From contig JAPWDM010000005.1 in assembly GCA_035578155.1 (NCBI GenBank), forward strand, positions 13,110,832 through 13,174,831: a DNA stretch of 64,000 nucleotides, given 5' to 3'. The number at the start of each line of letters is the position of its first letter. Position 1 is the stretch's first letter. The notes beneath the pieces are model-generated. The model had not been told where the DNA came from. It saw nothing but the letters and a program-made list of their open reading frames with translations, and searched no databases. Positions 34,561 to 47,075 of the stretch are shown here, piece after piece. Source of the DNA: Brachynemurus nebulosus (Eukaryota; Arthropoda; Insecta; Neuroptera; Myrmeleontidae). The position numbers were made by a program, and so were the translations under genes.

Positions 34561-37500
34561 ATGTTTTCAACTAGGTTCAATACTTTAAAGCAAATATTAC
34601 AAAATTATCCAATAAAATACAAAGAATTTTCTAAAAAACGTAGTACAAAAGCGGCAGTTTATATTGAACCGGGCAAACCGCTGGAAATTAAAGAAATAAA
34701 AGCAGAAAAATTAAAAGAAAAACAAGTTCGTATACAAGTCCACTACAGTTGTTTAGACTGTGAAACACTTAATGCTGATAAAAAATTACCGTTCACTCCA
34801 GGATATGAACTATCTGGAGAGGTAATAGAAGTTGGCTCAGATGTAAATCCAGCGAATGCAATTGTCGGTGCAAAAGTAGCCGCGTTAAGTTTAGAAAAGT
34901 ATTCAACGCTGGCAAAAGAGTGTATTGTTGACGATATCGATGTATTCCCACTTCCCGGTAATGTTGAACTATCCAAAGCAGCGGCATTGATTCATGCACA
35001 TTCAACAGCACTCTACGCATTTTCACAACTTTGTAAACCAAGTCCAAAAGAAGGGGCTTTATTACTTGTGTCGTGTAACGCTGCCGGTTTCGGTATAGCC
35101 GCATTAGACATTTCGGCGACAATTTACAAGGCAAAGGTGAGATGTTCCTAGACAAATTTAATCGATTAATTCGCAGAATATCGCTATTATTTAGTTTTGT
35201 GACATGTTTCGATCAAATGATCATTACAAATAAAAATATTCTACTAATGGGGTGTGGCACACAGCTTCCTCGTTAGGGCTGGGAACTATTTAAAATGATT
35301 TCATTTTAAATATGTATTTAAAATACAAAATGGCATTTTGTATTTTCTATTTTAAATTAGTTCGGTCAAACCATTTTCCATTTTGTATTTAAAATGGAAA
35401 TTTGAATCCATTTTACATTTAAAATGAAAATTCATGTATACTCTAATTTATGTGTATACAATATTAATTATAGAACTTGAATTGAACGACTTGAACTCTA
35501 ACAAATTTTGATATTTTCTTAACTTTTTTTAAAATTAATATAACTAAATAATGATAAAAAATTTATAGAATAAATTTAAATTTTATAATTCATTTTAAAT
35601 AACTATTTTCCATTTTCAATTTTAAATATGTTCAGCAAAACCATTTTCCATTTTGTATTTTAAATGCCTTTTTGGAAACCATTTTCTATTTTAAGTGGTT
35701 TCTGTGAACCATTTTTCCCAGCCCTGTTCTTCGTACTCGTAAAAGACTTTAAAACAGTATTCTACCAAATATATATACCGTGAAATTATATTTTCGCCTT
35801 AAAGTTCATAAAAAATTGTTGTAACTCAAAATACTTAAAGGCTAAATTATAAAATAATAGCAAAAATATTTTAGAAACCCCCAAAATACTTTAAAAATTT
35901 GAGCGAAGTGGGACTAGCAGTAAATAAGATAATGACATTTAATGGGATTTCAAATGGTAGCGCCGTGGATACTATTACTCCGAATGCAATGAAATTTCTA
36001 GGGGACCATCTAGGAACCAGACCGCATAATTTCTGAAAATTTCATTAAAAACAATCGAATAGTTCAGAAGTTGTGCTACTTGGTGCAAACTGGCGACACA
36101 CAGACGGACGGACAGACACCAAACCAAAATTGTTCAGGAAGCTCTAAAACGTAAAATGTGCGTAAAAAATTTTATTTTGGAGAGAAAAAATTTATTTTTC
36201 AAAAGTGATCACAATGTTTCCGCTACTTTAGTAGTCTCGGAAGCAATATCAAATACATCATAAATAGTTATAAAAAGTTTAGTTCGGTTCAGATTGTAAA
36301 AAAAACTTTTATTATGCGTTCAGCCTTGGTTTCAACTTCGATGAAACCAAGTTTCATCGAAAATATACCTATAACTCAAAATGCTCAAAACCTCACGATT
36401 TCCTTAATAGTTGCTTTTTAGAACAAGTAAACGCATTCATTTACACGTGGAAACATTTTATTTCATTTTTATAATATTATGAAAATTGTGAAAAATACAT
36501 CTGTAAAAAAAATAAATGATGCAATAACTTATATTCTTATGCAATGTACCGATTAAATGCTTAAAAACCATTAAAAAGGATTTTTATCAAAGAAAGTTAC
36601 TATAGTTAATGTTTAAGTTTCCTACTTTCTCTTGATTTTGATTCACTTTATGCCTTTTAAAGACCACTTTTTTTTAAAAGCTGCATAAAATAATCGCACA
36701 AAAAAGGACCGCATAAAAAAAGTTTCAGCTGTACATATTAACTCAGTAAAGACCAAAGTATTACGTGTAACACTGTGGAAATGTTTAGTTTAATAGTAAA
36801 TCTTGTTTTTGATCCTCAAATGTAATTATCAGGTATCGGATTTCTTTCGGATCAGACAGTTTCGTCTTTAGCATATGCAGGTATACATATTGCACTCACT
36901 GTGACTAAAAGTTCAAAATATTTTCATAAAAACAACGTACACAAGTTACATACACACACATACATATGTGTATCAAAATATTATTTATACCTATTTGATG
37001 TAAACATCCTTTTTTTTTCTTTTATTTATTACCTGCACAATTGAAAAGTGCCACTGTAATTTTAATTGACTATCAAAAGTATTTTTGTTTATATGATGTA
37101 TGTGATTTATGTAACATGTCATTTAAATTAAATAAATTCATTTTTTTTTTATTGTTTTCAATTTTGAGAGATAGAAGTATAGTTGCTTGTTAAAAATTTG
37201 TTTTTCAATAATAAAAAATCTTAGTAAATACGTGCGTCTTAGCTATTATAGTGGACCGTCTAAATATTCAACAACTTTTCAATATATTTTACAAAAATTT
37301 TTTCCGATTTTTTGAATTTTCTTACTTTCGTCAAATAAAAAATGCTGTTAGTATTCTAAATGGTGAAAAATGTAATTTTTAACCAATTATATTCATTCAA
37401 ATGTGCATAATTTAATGTAATTTAGTTGCAAAATTTTATTGAAATAAGTACGGTCCTGACCTGTCCGAAGAAACCCGCTACCTAGTAATTATTCACCTTA

Positions 37501-38060
37501 TAGGATTTTAAAATAATTTGGTATTGATTAGGTGATAGGTGTAAGTGACACCGAAGAAAGAGCCGAACTGTTACGATCCAGAGGCGCATTTGCTGCAATT
37601 AGTTTAAACGAGAAAAAATTACGAGAACGAATTATGAAAAGAACTAAAAACAAAGAAGTGGATATTGCTTACGATGGAGGAAGTAATTTAAAAAATATGA
37701 TGTCCTGGTACGTATTATTATTTCGTTTATTTTACTCCCGTGTCTCAACCTTTTTATTTATTTATTTATTTTTTTTGCAGCGTTAAATTGGGCGGTACAA
37801 TAATTTCCACACGCGTACCAGATGAAATTAGTACACCACCTATAAATAAATTTTTATCAATTGTAGATCTTTATAATCTTCGTGTTAAAAATGCCGAATT
37901 ATATCGTCAAGTTGTCTCAGACACATTAGAATTGGCCGATCAAGGTGTTTTGTCACCCCATATTAGTGCAAATTATAAATTAGAACAAATAAATGATGCT
38001 ATTAAATTTATTAATGATAAAAAATCTACGGGAAAAGTGTTAATTAAAATGTTGGATTAA
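34561..38060 (+). CDS. Quinone oxidoreductase-like protein (MDR family), 343 aa
   Basis: Exons: 34561-35136, 37532-37707, 37781-38060; GT/AG sites, phases 0 and 2, total 1032 nt ending in TAA. The first ~28 residues (MFSTRFNTLKQILQNYPIKY and on) are basic and Ser/Thr-containing, like a mitochondrial presequence. Residues ~30-140 form a GroES-like domain with the family pattern FTPGYELSGEVIEVGSDV. The Rossmann half begins LLLVSCNAAGFGIAALDIS, which takes the place of the usual A-x-x-G-x-G-x-x-A nucleotide-binding turn, and continues VIGVSDTEERAELLRSRGA. The protein belongs to the zinc-free medium-chain dehydrogenase/quinone reductase group, probably NAD(P)H-dependent; the exact substrate is unknown. 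The C-terminus GKVLIKMLD is typical. AATAAA lies at 38263-38268. Its 5' end is head to head with the 883-aa gene; intron 1 holds a hAT MITE and a truncated pogo MITE. Confidence 0.88.
35274..35726. mobile_element. hAT-type MITE (453 bp)
   Basis: Ends TAGGGCTGGGAA and TTCCCAGCCCTG are flanked by near-identical 8-bp repeats (TTCCTCGT at 35266-35273, TTCTTCGT at 35727-35734). The interior repeats ATTTTAAATACAAAATGG-like palindromes. It lies in intron 1 of the quinone-oxidoreductase-like gene. Confidence 0.8.
35880..36130 (+). repeat. Retroposon-like remnant ending in ACGGACGGACAGAC
   Basis: A slightly GC-richer stretch ends in CACACAGACGGACGGACAGA, a tail often seen at the 3' end of arthropod retroposons and satellites (recalled). 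No coding capacity; in intron 1 of the quinone-oxidoreductase-like gene. Confidence 0.4.
36250..36731 (-). mobile_element. Truncated pogo-type MITE (partner of 59593-60124)
   Basis: The end CTTTTTTTATGCGG appears here inverted, finishing TTTCAGCTG followed by TA at 36732-36733. The interior (for example TGATGCAATAACTTATATTC) aligns with the reverse complement of 59593-60124. The other end is missing. Confidence 0.65.
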
Positions 38061-38489
38061 TTTTTTTATTAGATATGTAGTCGAAAGCAGTGTCTCTTAA
38101 TCTGTTTTTACGGTGGCCCAGTATCTATGTACACAAAGGGCCGAATTTACAATTCTTGCGTCCTTCCTTACACTTGTATAAAGCTAATATAAAACTTATA
38201 ATAATTAAAAAGGTACAAAAATAGTGAATGTCCCACAATTTTCATTAAAATTGTTAAACTGAAATAAAATTCGAGTACAAAAAGTAAGCATTGGGCTACC
38301 AAAGTGTACCAAATTTCAAGTTTATCCTGCAAGTCCTTTTCCGAGATATTACTTGATAGAAACACTGTCAGACATCGTATACAGGGCTGCCAGATTACTT
38401 GTAACAGACTTGCCGGCAGAGGCTATAGAAATCGCCCAAAACCGCTTAAATTCAAACTGTACCGCAAAAAACCGCGCATTTTATGTATA
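38061..38489. other. 3' flank of the quinone-oxidoreductase-like gene
   Basis: Contains the candidate poly(A) signal AATAAA at 38263-38268 and no further gene. A phrase TTAATCTGTTTTTACGGTGG resembles transposon-derived sequence but could not be assigned. Confidence 0.4.
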
Positions 38490-38913
38490 TTAACAACACT
38501 GTGAGGCCCGAGCACTTTCACAATAAACTTCCCCGAAAGATTACAATATTTTTAAAGAAACTTTATATAAACAAATACATAAAATTATTCAACATGTACA
38601 TATATGTGATACGTACATACGTACATATATTTGACATTCAAACACGTTCAAATCAATTAGAGAATTACAGAAAGTTTAGATAACAAACTAGTAAAAATAA
38701 ATTTAAAAAAAAAAAACAAATACTTTTATTAGTTTTTATATTGTTTATTTTAAGATGTTTTATAGAAACCAAAAGTTGAGTATAATATACACATTGGTGT
38801 GGTAACATCGCGCACATACATAATGCGTAATCAATTAATCATTAATCGCGATCGGCCTCTGCGTTTGTTTTGCTTATTTTCGGATGCCGAAACCGTGGGA
38901 CTGAAAGTGTTAA
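38490..38913. mobile_element. piggyBac-like TTAA MITE (~424 bp)
   Basis: TTAA at both ends with inverted CACTGTGAGGCCC / GGGACTGAAAGTG. The left end carries a 3-base insertion. A long internal alignment with 26797-27115 and a shorter one with 31585-31660 (GATCGCGATCGGCCTCTGCG, TTTTCGGATGCCGAAA) define the family. Confidence 0.65.
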
Positions 38914-39486
38914 GATTTGTTAATAGAAGAAAACAAGAAAATTTGTAATAATTGTTCTTCTGTTTCTTGTTTCCCAAAAAATACTGTTGACAAGCAAAAA
39001 AAAAAAAAACGGGACAATTTCTTAATTATGATGTTTTCACAGTATAACCGTATCAACGCTCAAATTTTATTTGATTTTCAATTGCCGCCCAAAAAGCGGA
39101 AAGCCACAAACCAGAAATTTTCACCGTTAATTTTATTTCTAAACCGTCCAATTTGCGGAAAACCGCCCAATCTGGCAGTCCTAATCGTATAAATAACGGA
39201 AATAAGGTTAATTTTCCGCCTAGTTAACCAAAATATAGACTAAAACTAATTAATGTTTGAAAAAAATTTTGAAATTCCGTTAATAAATAACAGAGAAATA
39301 GAAGATCGAAATTTAACGTGAAATGATTGGTTTCTAGCTCGCCTGTGACGTCAAGTCTCCGCATAGCCGCGAACCGAGTCTTCTTATATACAAACTTTTT
39401 TTAAGTTATTTATGTGAACTTGCCATGGATTTAAAATTTTGAAAACGTCAAAATTGTCAGTACTTAATAATACATATCTATTAATT

Positions 39487-39824
39487 CATGGTGGCCACAG
39501 ACTTTTGAATTCTCTGACTTTTCCAGGTTTTCCAGAAATTTTATTAAAAAATTCCCTGACTATTTTGTGAAAAATGCCACCCTTACTTTATCTCAAAAAG
39601 GCTAAAAAAAATTTCTGACGTAAAAGAGTAAATAACGAGCGAAAAAAAAAAAAGAAAGCAAGAAATTTTTAATTCTAATCTCAAAACAAGTGAAAAATTG
39701 ATTGAAATTTTATCCCTAAATATAAAAATCAATTTTTTCCAGTCTTCTGGTAAAATTCCCTGAATTTTCCAGAAAGTAAAAATTCCCTGACATTTCCAGG
39801 TTTTCCAGTAATGTGGCCACCATG
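39487..39824. mobile_element. MITE with CATGGTGGCCAC ends
   Basis: CATGGTGGCCAC at 39487-39498 is mirrored by GTGGCCACCATG at 39813-39824. Subterminal CTTTTCCAGGTTTTCCAG repeats occur at both ends. A target duplication was not resolved. Confidence 0.65.
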
Positions 39825-40118
39825 TATTATAGTAATTGATGTATTTACTATTTACTAGTACTGTAAAAATTGAATAAAAAGAGCTCGTCGCTGTTTTGGA
39901 GAGATGACCTCACACGACTCTACTAAACGGAATAAAACTATTTGTGCAAATTGTAACCTTATTATTCATTGTGATATTTTAATTCTTTCACACTTTTATG
40001 AGGTTACAAGATTCGCATGCTGAGAACATTATCTAAAACGAATTTTTTTATGAACTAATTTCTAGACTAGAAAAATACTGATTTAACATATTTAAATTTT
40101 TTAAATGATGGATTTATT

Positions 40119-40383
40119 TGATTATGTACTCTTATGTTTTAATGTAGTGGCATGTTATCATGACTGATTTTATTATATTTTACAAACTAAAGTACATTTC
40201 GCATTTAAATTTGAAGATGTGTGTATAAAAAGTCAACTTGTAAATCAAAGTCTAAATAGTTTTGATTATATACTCTTATGTTTTAATGTAGTGGCGTGTT
40301 ATCATAACTGATTTTATCATATTTTACAAACTAAAGTACATTTCGCATTTAAGTATAAAAAGTCAACTTGTAAATCAAAGTCT
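40119..40383 (+). repeat. Tandem duplication of a ~144-bp unit
   Basis: Units at 40119-40262 and 40263-40383 share TATGTTTTAATGTAGTGGC, ACAAACTAAAGTACATTTCG and AAAAGTCAACTTGTAAATCA. The second unit lacks ~16 bases near the middle. Intergenic, function unknown. Confidence 0.85.
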
Positions 40384-40807
40384 CATAGATTTTAATAAAA
40401 CGGTATTTTTTAACAAGTATTTTTATTTATTTATTGATTAAACATTTTTTTCCTATAGCTAAGATTTCTGCCCTCTCTTATTCAGTCAATATTTATCTTT
40501 TTGAAAATGTTTTACATTGATTATGTTTAATATCCTTATACCGTATTAAGTAATCTTATTCTTGACACTAATTTATTATTATTACTTTTGTGTACTTTGA
40601 GCTAAACATTCGATTTCAAAATAATTTTTTTTTTTCAAAAAAAAGAAAAAAATTGATAAAATCTTTTTTTAATAGACAATTTAGTCGACATGATGTTGTC
40701 AGGTGATCAAACTTATTCGATATAATCAAAAATATATCAGGTCATTAATGTGTCTGTATGTCAGATGATTTTTGATAGCCAATTTATTAAATCACCTGAT
40801 CGTCTGA

Positions 40808-41611
40808 GGCTGCGGTTACATTGAATACGAATTCGTACGAAAATTGATTCGTACGAAATTCATTCGTACGACTGTGTGGTTACATTGGATACGGAATCGT
40901 AATAATTCGTATTTAAATTTAAATTGAAAACCGTTAGTACATATTGCATGATATCAAACAATGGATCCAGTTACCGAATCTTATTTATTAGAATCACCGT
41001 TTCCAAAATTTCTAATTATAGAAAACAAACAATTCTGGGTAAACGATTATTTATTAATCATGTAGAGCAAAAAAAGCTGAGTTCTGGAATTACTTTGAGG
41101 AAATTTTTCAAGACGAGCAGAAATTTTTAGAATACTTGAACATGTCGCAAGTCACATTCAATTACATTTTAAAATCTACTGAATTTCAGCTTCAATATTT
41201 AGTTAATTAATTTTTTATTACACATACTTAAAATGTTTTTGTTAGCTTAGGTTAGCTTTATTATAGTGTAATATATTTAATTAAAAAATTATCTAAACAT
41301 TTCCTCTGCCACCTCATTCCACAATTTTTTATTTAACTTTCTATTATGATAATATTAATGTTTTGATCCCTTAAAGACCGACCGCCTTTGTTCAACAAAA
41401 ATAATTATTTTTTCTTATCCATTGCATTTTTTTCGTACGAATTCGCATCAAAAAACAAAATATTTTGGTCGTATCAAAAAGTCGTACGAGCTCGTACGAA
41501 CGAGTCGTAAGCAGTGTAACCACGCATGTCTAAATGTATGCATTTGTTTAATTCGTATTAACTCGTACGAATGAATTTTCGGATGAATTCGTATCCAGTG
41601 TAACCGCTACC
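40808..41611 (+). mobile_element. PIF/Harbinger element, internally deleted (804 bp)
   Basis: The left end GGCTGCGGTTACATTGAATA and the mirrored right end (TATCCAGTGTAACCGCTACC) sit between TGA (40805-40807) and TAA (41612-41614), consistent with the TWA target of PIF/Harbinger with one mutated copy. Many palindromic TCGTACGA motifs crowd both subterminal regions. It contains the N-terminal remnant of a Harbinger transposase. Confidence 0.8.
40961..41200 (+). pseudogene. Harbinger transposase N-terminal remnant
   Basis: From the ATG at 40961 the reading gives an N-terminal segment ending in KQFWVNDYLL, which fits the conserved R/K-x-W-V-N-x-Y-L signature of Harbinger nucleases. After an in-frame TAG (41063-41065) and a shift of frame, the next part reads EFWNYFEEIFQDEQKFLEYL and NMSQVTFNYIL, matching the family pattern of a W/F-rich helix followed by an R/N-M-S-x-x-T-F motif. 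The catalytic DDE part is missing. The copy is dead; its place inside Harbinger-type ends supports the call. Confidence 0.75.
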
Positions 41612-41698
41612 TAAGGCTCATTTTAGAGCAAGCCAATTGCGTCCAGTCAAATCTGACGCATGTTGATTCAACATACTTTTCTGTATTTTACGTGTTGG

Positions 41699-41903
41699 CA
41701 GGGTCACCTTAGCTAATAGGCCAACCTAGACCATGGCCTAGGGGCGGTAAATTTTTAAAACAGGGCGGAAAAGTTAGTAATTGACGTTTTTTTTTTGCTC
41801 GTCACTTCCTGATTCTCATTAGATTTCCTTCTTTTTAAACAAAAGTTAGGGGCGGCATTTTTCAAGGTGCCTAGGGGCGGCACTCAGGGTTAATCCGGCC
41901 CTG
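41699..41903. mobile_element. hAT-type MITE (205 bp)
   Basis: Ends CAGGG and CCCTG are flanked by an exact 8-bp repeat CGTGTTGG (41691-41698 and 41904-41911). The interior repeats CCTAGGGGCGG. No coding capacity. Confidence 0.85.
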
Positions 41904-42350
41904 CGTGTTGGCTTAAAATTTTGGTAGTAATCGTATCTGGTAACGCGGGAAATAAATCAGGGCTCTTCTTAAGATAGTTTTAACGCGAAAATAATTTTTT
42001 GGCCATTCTGGGACTAAAATACATAATTTGGTTCCTCATAATAGGGAGTAAAGTAGCACTTGTCCTTATTATGAAGGACTAAAAAATACTTTTGCTCCCG
42101 CTTTTAAGCCAATCAGCAAGCAGAATTTTTAGAGCATCACTGATCAGCAAGTGAAACCTAAAGTACTATCACAGTGTGGTCGGCCGAAAAATAGTCAATT
42201 TTCGCGATTTTTTTTCGGATGGATAGGATGGGAGAATGGGGATCAATTTTTTTTTACGATTTATGCCACTATTTGACAATACAAAAATATTTTTTTATTC
42301 ATTTTTATTTATTTTTTATAATTATTATAATATTTTGAAAAGTGTCTTTA

Positions 42351-42650
42351 AAAAAGGGCGGATATTGGTTTTTTTTTTTATCTGGAGAAAAAAAATCAAA
42401 TAGATTATCAATCTGTAGATAAGCCACTATGTTCCTATGGGAGCTTTTTTTTGAAATTTTAAAAAATGGCGATGGTTTGAATAAAAAGTACAACATTTTT
42501 TATAGTTTTTCGTGTGGGAAAATAGGAAGATTTAAAAAAAAAAACCTCCCATAGGAACATAGTCGCTTACCTACAGATTGATAATCTATTTGATTTTTTT
42601 TCAAATGAAAACTGCGGCCGCAATCGTGAGCAACAATATTCGCCCTTTTT
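42351..42650. mobile_element. MITE with long stem-loop (about 300 bp)
   Basis: Outer ends AAAAAGGGCGGATATTG and CAATATTCGCCCTTTTT are mirrored. Inside, 42391-42441 and 42545-42597 form a second ~52-bp inverted repeat (with CACTATGTTCCTATGGGAG), so the whole element can fold into one hairpin. AT-rich loop, no gene. Confidence 0.7.
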
Positions 42651-44679
42651 TAATTAAAGACTGTGATGGTACCTTAAATTACGTTACTAGATAATTTAAT
42701 TACTTATTTGAAATAATACACAAATTCGAACTTGTAGATAAAGAGAAATATTAATTATAAACTGTATTATCCAATTTGATTGATTGTTTCAAAGTATAGT
42801 TGATGTAATATTATTTCATACAATTTGAATGATTAAAAATGATTTTTTTCTTAATTTTAAATTATCCGGAATTGAAAAAATAATATATACGCGACGGAAA
42901 TGGTTTTTTTTTTTTAATTCCTCGTGTGAATTGTTGCTCTCATGCCTGTACAGGCCCTCTGGCAACAAACCTCACGCTCTGGATTAAAAATCACACTTTA
43001 ATCTCTTAGTGTATAATTTGCGAAAATTTTCAAATTTTTTGTATTTGCTATTTAAAATGTTCTAACTCCAATTTGTTTTGGATAAAAAAATTATTCACTA
43101 CACAGAAATAGAGAAAATCGGTGGAAAAGAGTGCGCTGAAATTCGCTTCTTTTTTCCAAATTACATTGTAAAAAGTAAATTTAGATTTAACTGGACGCGA
43201 CTATTTTGATTTGAAATGACCCTTAGTGGGTCTTACCAAATCATATCGTCTGTACTCCACAACAGTATCGGGTGATTTTACTTGTTCGTTTATCTTTGGG
43301 TGACCTGATGTGGTGATCGTCTGGTTCATATTCCAAATTTTGATTTAATTTTTTATCTTACCAAAACATGATTTTGTCAGGTGATCAAACTTATTTGATA
43401 AAATTACACCGTAGCGAGATACAGAGTACAATTTATACAGAGGCGTATTTCTGAAATTCTCGAAACTTTGGTCAAAAGAAATAAACGGAGACAAATAGCT
43501 GAAAAAAAATTTATTTATTCAACAAATTTGTGTAAACATAAATAAAAATAATTAACAATAAGTGTTTTTACAAATAAGTTTTTTTTTACAATAAATTTTA
43601 AAGCTTGTCCATAAAAAATGTAAAATATTCGTTTCAATTTCTTTGTTAAAAAATATAGTTTAGAAATTTCGTTCGTTCAATGTGGAACAAGCCTTAAATT
43701 TATTTTGACGTTTACAAATTCGTAATAAACATAAAAGTATTATTTTGTTATTTCTGAAATATTTTTATAATTTTAAAATAAATTTTATTTTTTTGTTTCT
43801 ACATTTTTATCTATACACATTTTGTGTATTTTATACTTAATAAATGCATGACAGTGTTGAGCTTATTTGTCAAAGTATTTTTTTTACAAAATTATAATTT
43901 TTTTTTAATATAAACTAAAAAATAATTCTTCGATTCAACTAGAAAAATTACTTTTATTATTGATAAATTTATATTACTTGCAGGTAATAACGCCCATTTT
44001 AAAAATTTGAACTAAGAATCGATAAAGCGACACAGCCCAGGGAACAGAAATATGCTTACATTAGTTTATTAGTGATTTTCCGAATGGAAAATTCAGCTAT
44101 TATAGCCATTGTCATGGTAAGATTTGAGCCCTGAAATTTGATAGAAATTTGTTTTTAGGTTCCTAGAAGCCGGATAACTCTCGAACGAAACATCCTATTT
44201 TTACGAAATTTGGTGAAAACGTATTTTAGGGAGCGTTATTTCTTGCCAAATACTTTAGTACATAGGAAAAATTGCACAAAATTTTTACAAATGGTATAAC
44301 CAAAATCATCACTATTTAATTGTAGCGAATCGGTAGTGAGTTAATTATAAACTCAATTACAAAATATCTGGCACATATTTTCAAGAATTCTTGATGGTAA
44401 ACTGTCATAAAAGTGGAAATAAACATAATTTGAAACTACTGAAATAAAAATGCAGTTTTATTCTATGTGTAAACATCTATATGGGGCTAGAGTGAATCCA
44501 AATTTGATAACGTTACCCTCACTCGGGCTCACAATCACAGCTCTCATTGTACATACGAATTAGCTGCGCGATCATTTTACTTTTAATCATCTCATTACAA
44601 TCACCGATTCAGGTGGATGTTTACACATCTTAACGTGAGTCCGAACACTCACAAATTTTTTCTCCTTTTGTACTTAATA
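42651..44679. other. Intergenic region with old repeats
   Basis: No gene supported. A segment at about 43350-43410 (TTTGTCAGGTGATCAAACTT) repeats one near 40694. A stretch at about 44050-44310, with GGATAACTCTCGAACGAA, is homologous to 63030-63300. The remainder is AT-rich. Confidence 0.45.
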
Positions 44680-45128
44680 CAGTCGACCCTTCGCATTCGT
44701 GACTTTTTTTGAAGAGTTCGAAAATCTGTAATAATAATGAAAAGTATAATGCAACTCAAAATATTTTACAAGAAAATGATATAGTATAGACTAGACTAGT
44801 GTGATTAAGACTTTCTTCATTTAAATTTTGTTCATTAATAGAATTATAACCTAATATATTTTTTATTGAGCATATTCCTAAAAATACAGTATAATTATTT
44901 ATATAGTCTATATTAAGTATACAGAGTGATTTTGTGGAGAGACAAAAAACACTATTGTAAGTTCTATCGTTTGTTTCACAAAACGTACTTGACTCGAGTA
45001 TCTACCGCTATTCTAGATTTCGTAAAATCTAGGCAAAATATAACACCATTTTATAGAAAGTTCTAGAATATTTACGAATTTTGTTAAGTATTCGTTGAAG
45101 ATACTCATTAATAACAAAGGGATGACTG
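44680..45128. mobile_element. pogo/Tc1-type MITE (449 bp)
   Basis: Ends CAGTCGACCCTT and AAGGGATGACTG are flanked by TA on both sides. The match between the ends is short, so the boundaries are less certain than for the other elements. Confidence 0.5.
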
Positions 45129-47075
45129 TATATTTTATTATATGAATTAGAAATATTATAAAGCTTAATATATTGCAACGATTGCAATACGAAAATAACA
45201 CATTTTTTTTTTTTTTTTGAAGGAATGTGTACTTTCTAAAATATACCTAAAAGATATGAGGTATCACAAAAATAAATTATATCGTCGGATTACTGAAAAA
45301 AATTACAAACACAATACGTTCAAGGTTGTATGAAGCATACAGCCTAGCGACTGACTCCTAAAAAGTGATCACGAGTCTAGTAGTGACCGACATCAGTACT
45401 AAAAACTGATTAACATAAGTAATTTGACACGTCTATGTATTCATTCTAAAGTATCATATTGTCAATAATTTTTCTCTCTCTAAAGAAATGTGGTAAATTA
45501 ATTTTTTTCTATATCAATGGTGTTTATTGAATATTACTGATACAAAATTTATACATATAACTATCTTGAATCAATTTTTAAAAAAATCAGTCACTAGAAC
45601 GTTCGTGGTCACTTTTTGTTAAAAACTAGTGTTCATAAGACTTTAAACACGCTGAGAAGGAAATTTTTGCAACAACTCGACGATATATTTCAATTAAATT
45701 AAAAAAAAGATATTTTTTATAAACAATTTTTGGTTTAATGGATAACATTCTTTATGACCATCACCATTTTAAGTTTAGAAGAAAATACTTATTTAACTAA
45801 TTTTACTTTTGTTACATCTGAAAAATTAACCCTTTGCATACGTAGGTCTATTAAAATTTCTTCACGAGTGCACAGGGTTAAATTTGGGCTTAACAAATTA
45901 ATACAAATACAAATAAAGGCCCATTAGAATAAAAAATATATTCTATTTTATTGAATGTTACTTAAGAAGCTCGTTGATAAAATTTTCAAACATAGACAAA
46001 CTGCAGATTCTATTGTTTCATTGAATTTATCGATAAATTTAAATTTGTACAAAAAAATAAATAAATAAATAAATAAAAATAAAATGCAAAATAATAACAA
46101 AAAAAAAAAAAAATATTTTAAATTTTTTTTACTTTCTGAAATACCTAATTTATCAAATTGTTCTTCGAATTTTTAATTTTTTCTAGCTTATACGAAGGAA
46201 TTTCATAATGAAATTCCGTAACATTAAGTTCTTTGAGCTTTTTTTCATTAAAATTAAAAATAGGCAAGCGGACAAACATTTTAAAAATGTTTCAGACCAT
46301 TTATTTAAATGAATTCTTACTTTTAAAAATGGCGCTAAAACGGTTTGTGATGTAATACCTAATCGTTCATTAAACAAAGATTACCTCTCATGGATATTTC
46401 TTCTCTAACTAGAATCCAATTAAAAAAATTTTTTTTTAAATGATATTACGATTAAAGACTTTGATTGCTTACTAAACGATGACGTAATAATATTTTTTTA
46501 AAAATAATGTCAACTCACCTATTAGTGACAAATTTAATGTACTTTTATGAATTATTTTTTTTATATACATTTAAATAAAATTTTAAGATTAGGAGCAAAA
46601 AAGAAATGCAAAAATTGAAGTATGGAATGCTAAATTTTTATTAAATTGAATTCCATTTTAAAATTTCAATGAAATTAAATAAAAACGAATAGAAGAATTT
46701 AGAATTTTTTTTATAGCACCGCGATAAATATTAAAGAAAAAAAAAAAAACAAAACAAAAATATTACCAAATACTACAATAATGGAATATTTTTAAATATT
46801 CAAATATTGTATCGATTTCATTGTTTTTCCTTAATAAATTTTTAAATATATATTACAAATCACTGGCAGTTTGATTACAAATTTCTATACTGTGCTTGTC
46901 AACATAAAAATTTACATACAATTATTATATTCATTGTATTTTATGTATATCAATGTCACAAGGCAACTTTTTTTTTATATAACCAAGCGTCACGGTAATA
47001 TTTTAATATAAATACATTAATTAATAATATAATTACAAATAATAATTATATTAATATAAACACAGGATTAATTAA
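45129..47075. other. 3' flank of the elongase gene, AT-rich
   Basis: Downstream of the minus-strand stop codon at 47076. The small open frame at 46183-46377 has no recognisable features. Much of this may be 3' UTR, but no single poly(A) site could be chosen among many A/T-rich candidates. Confidence 0.4.
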
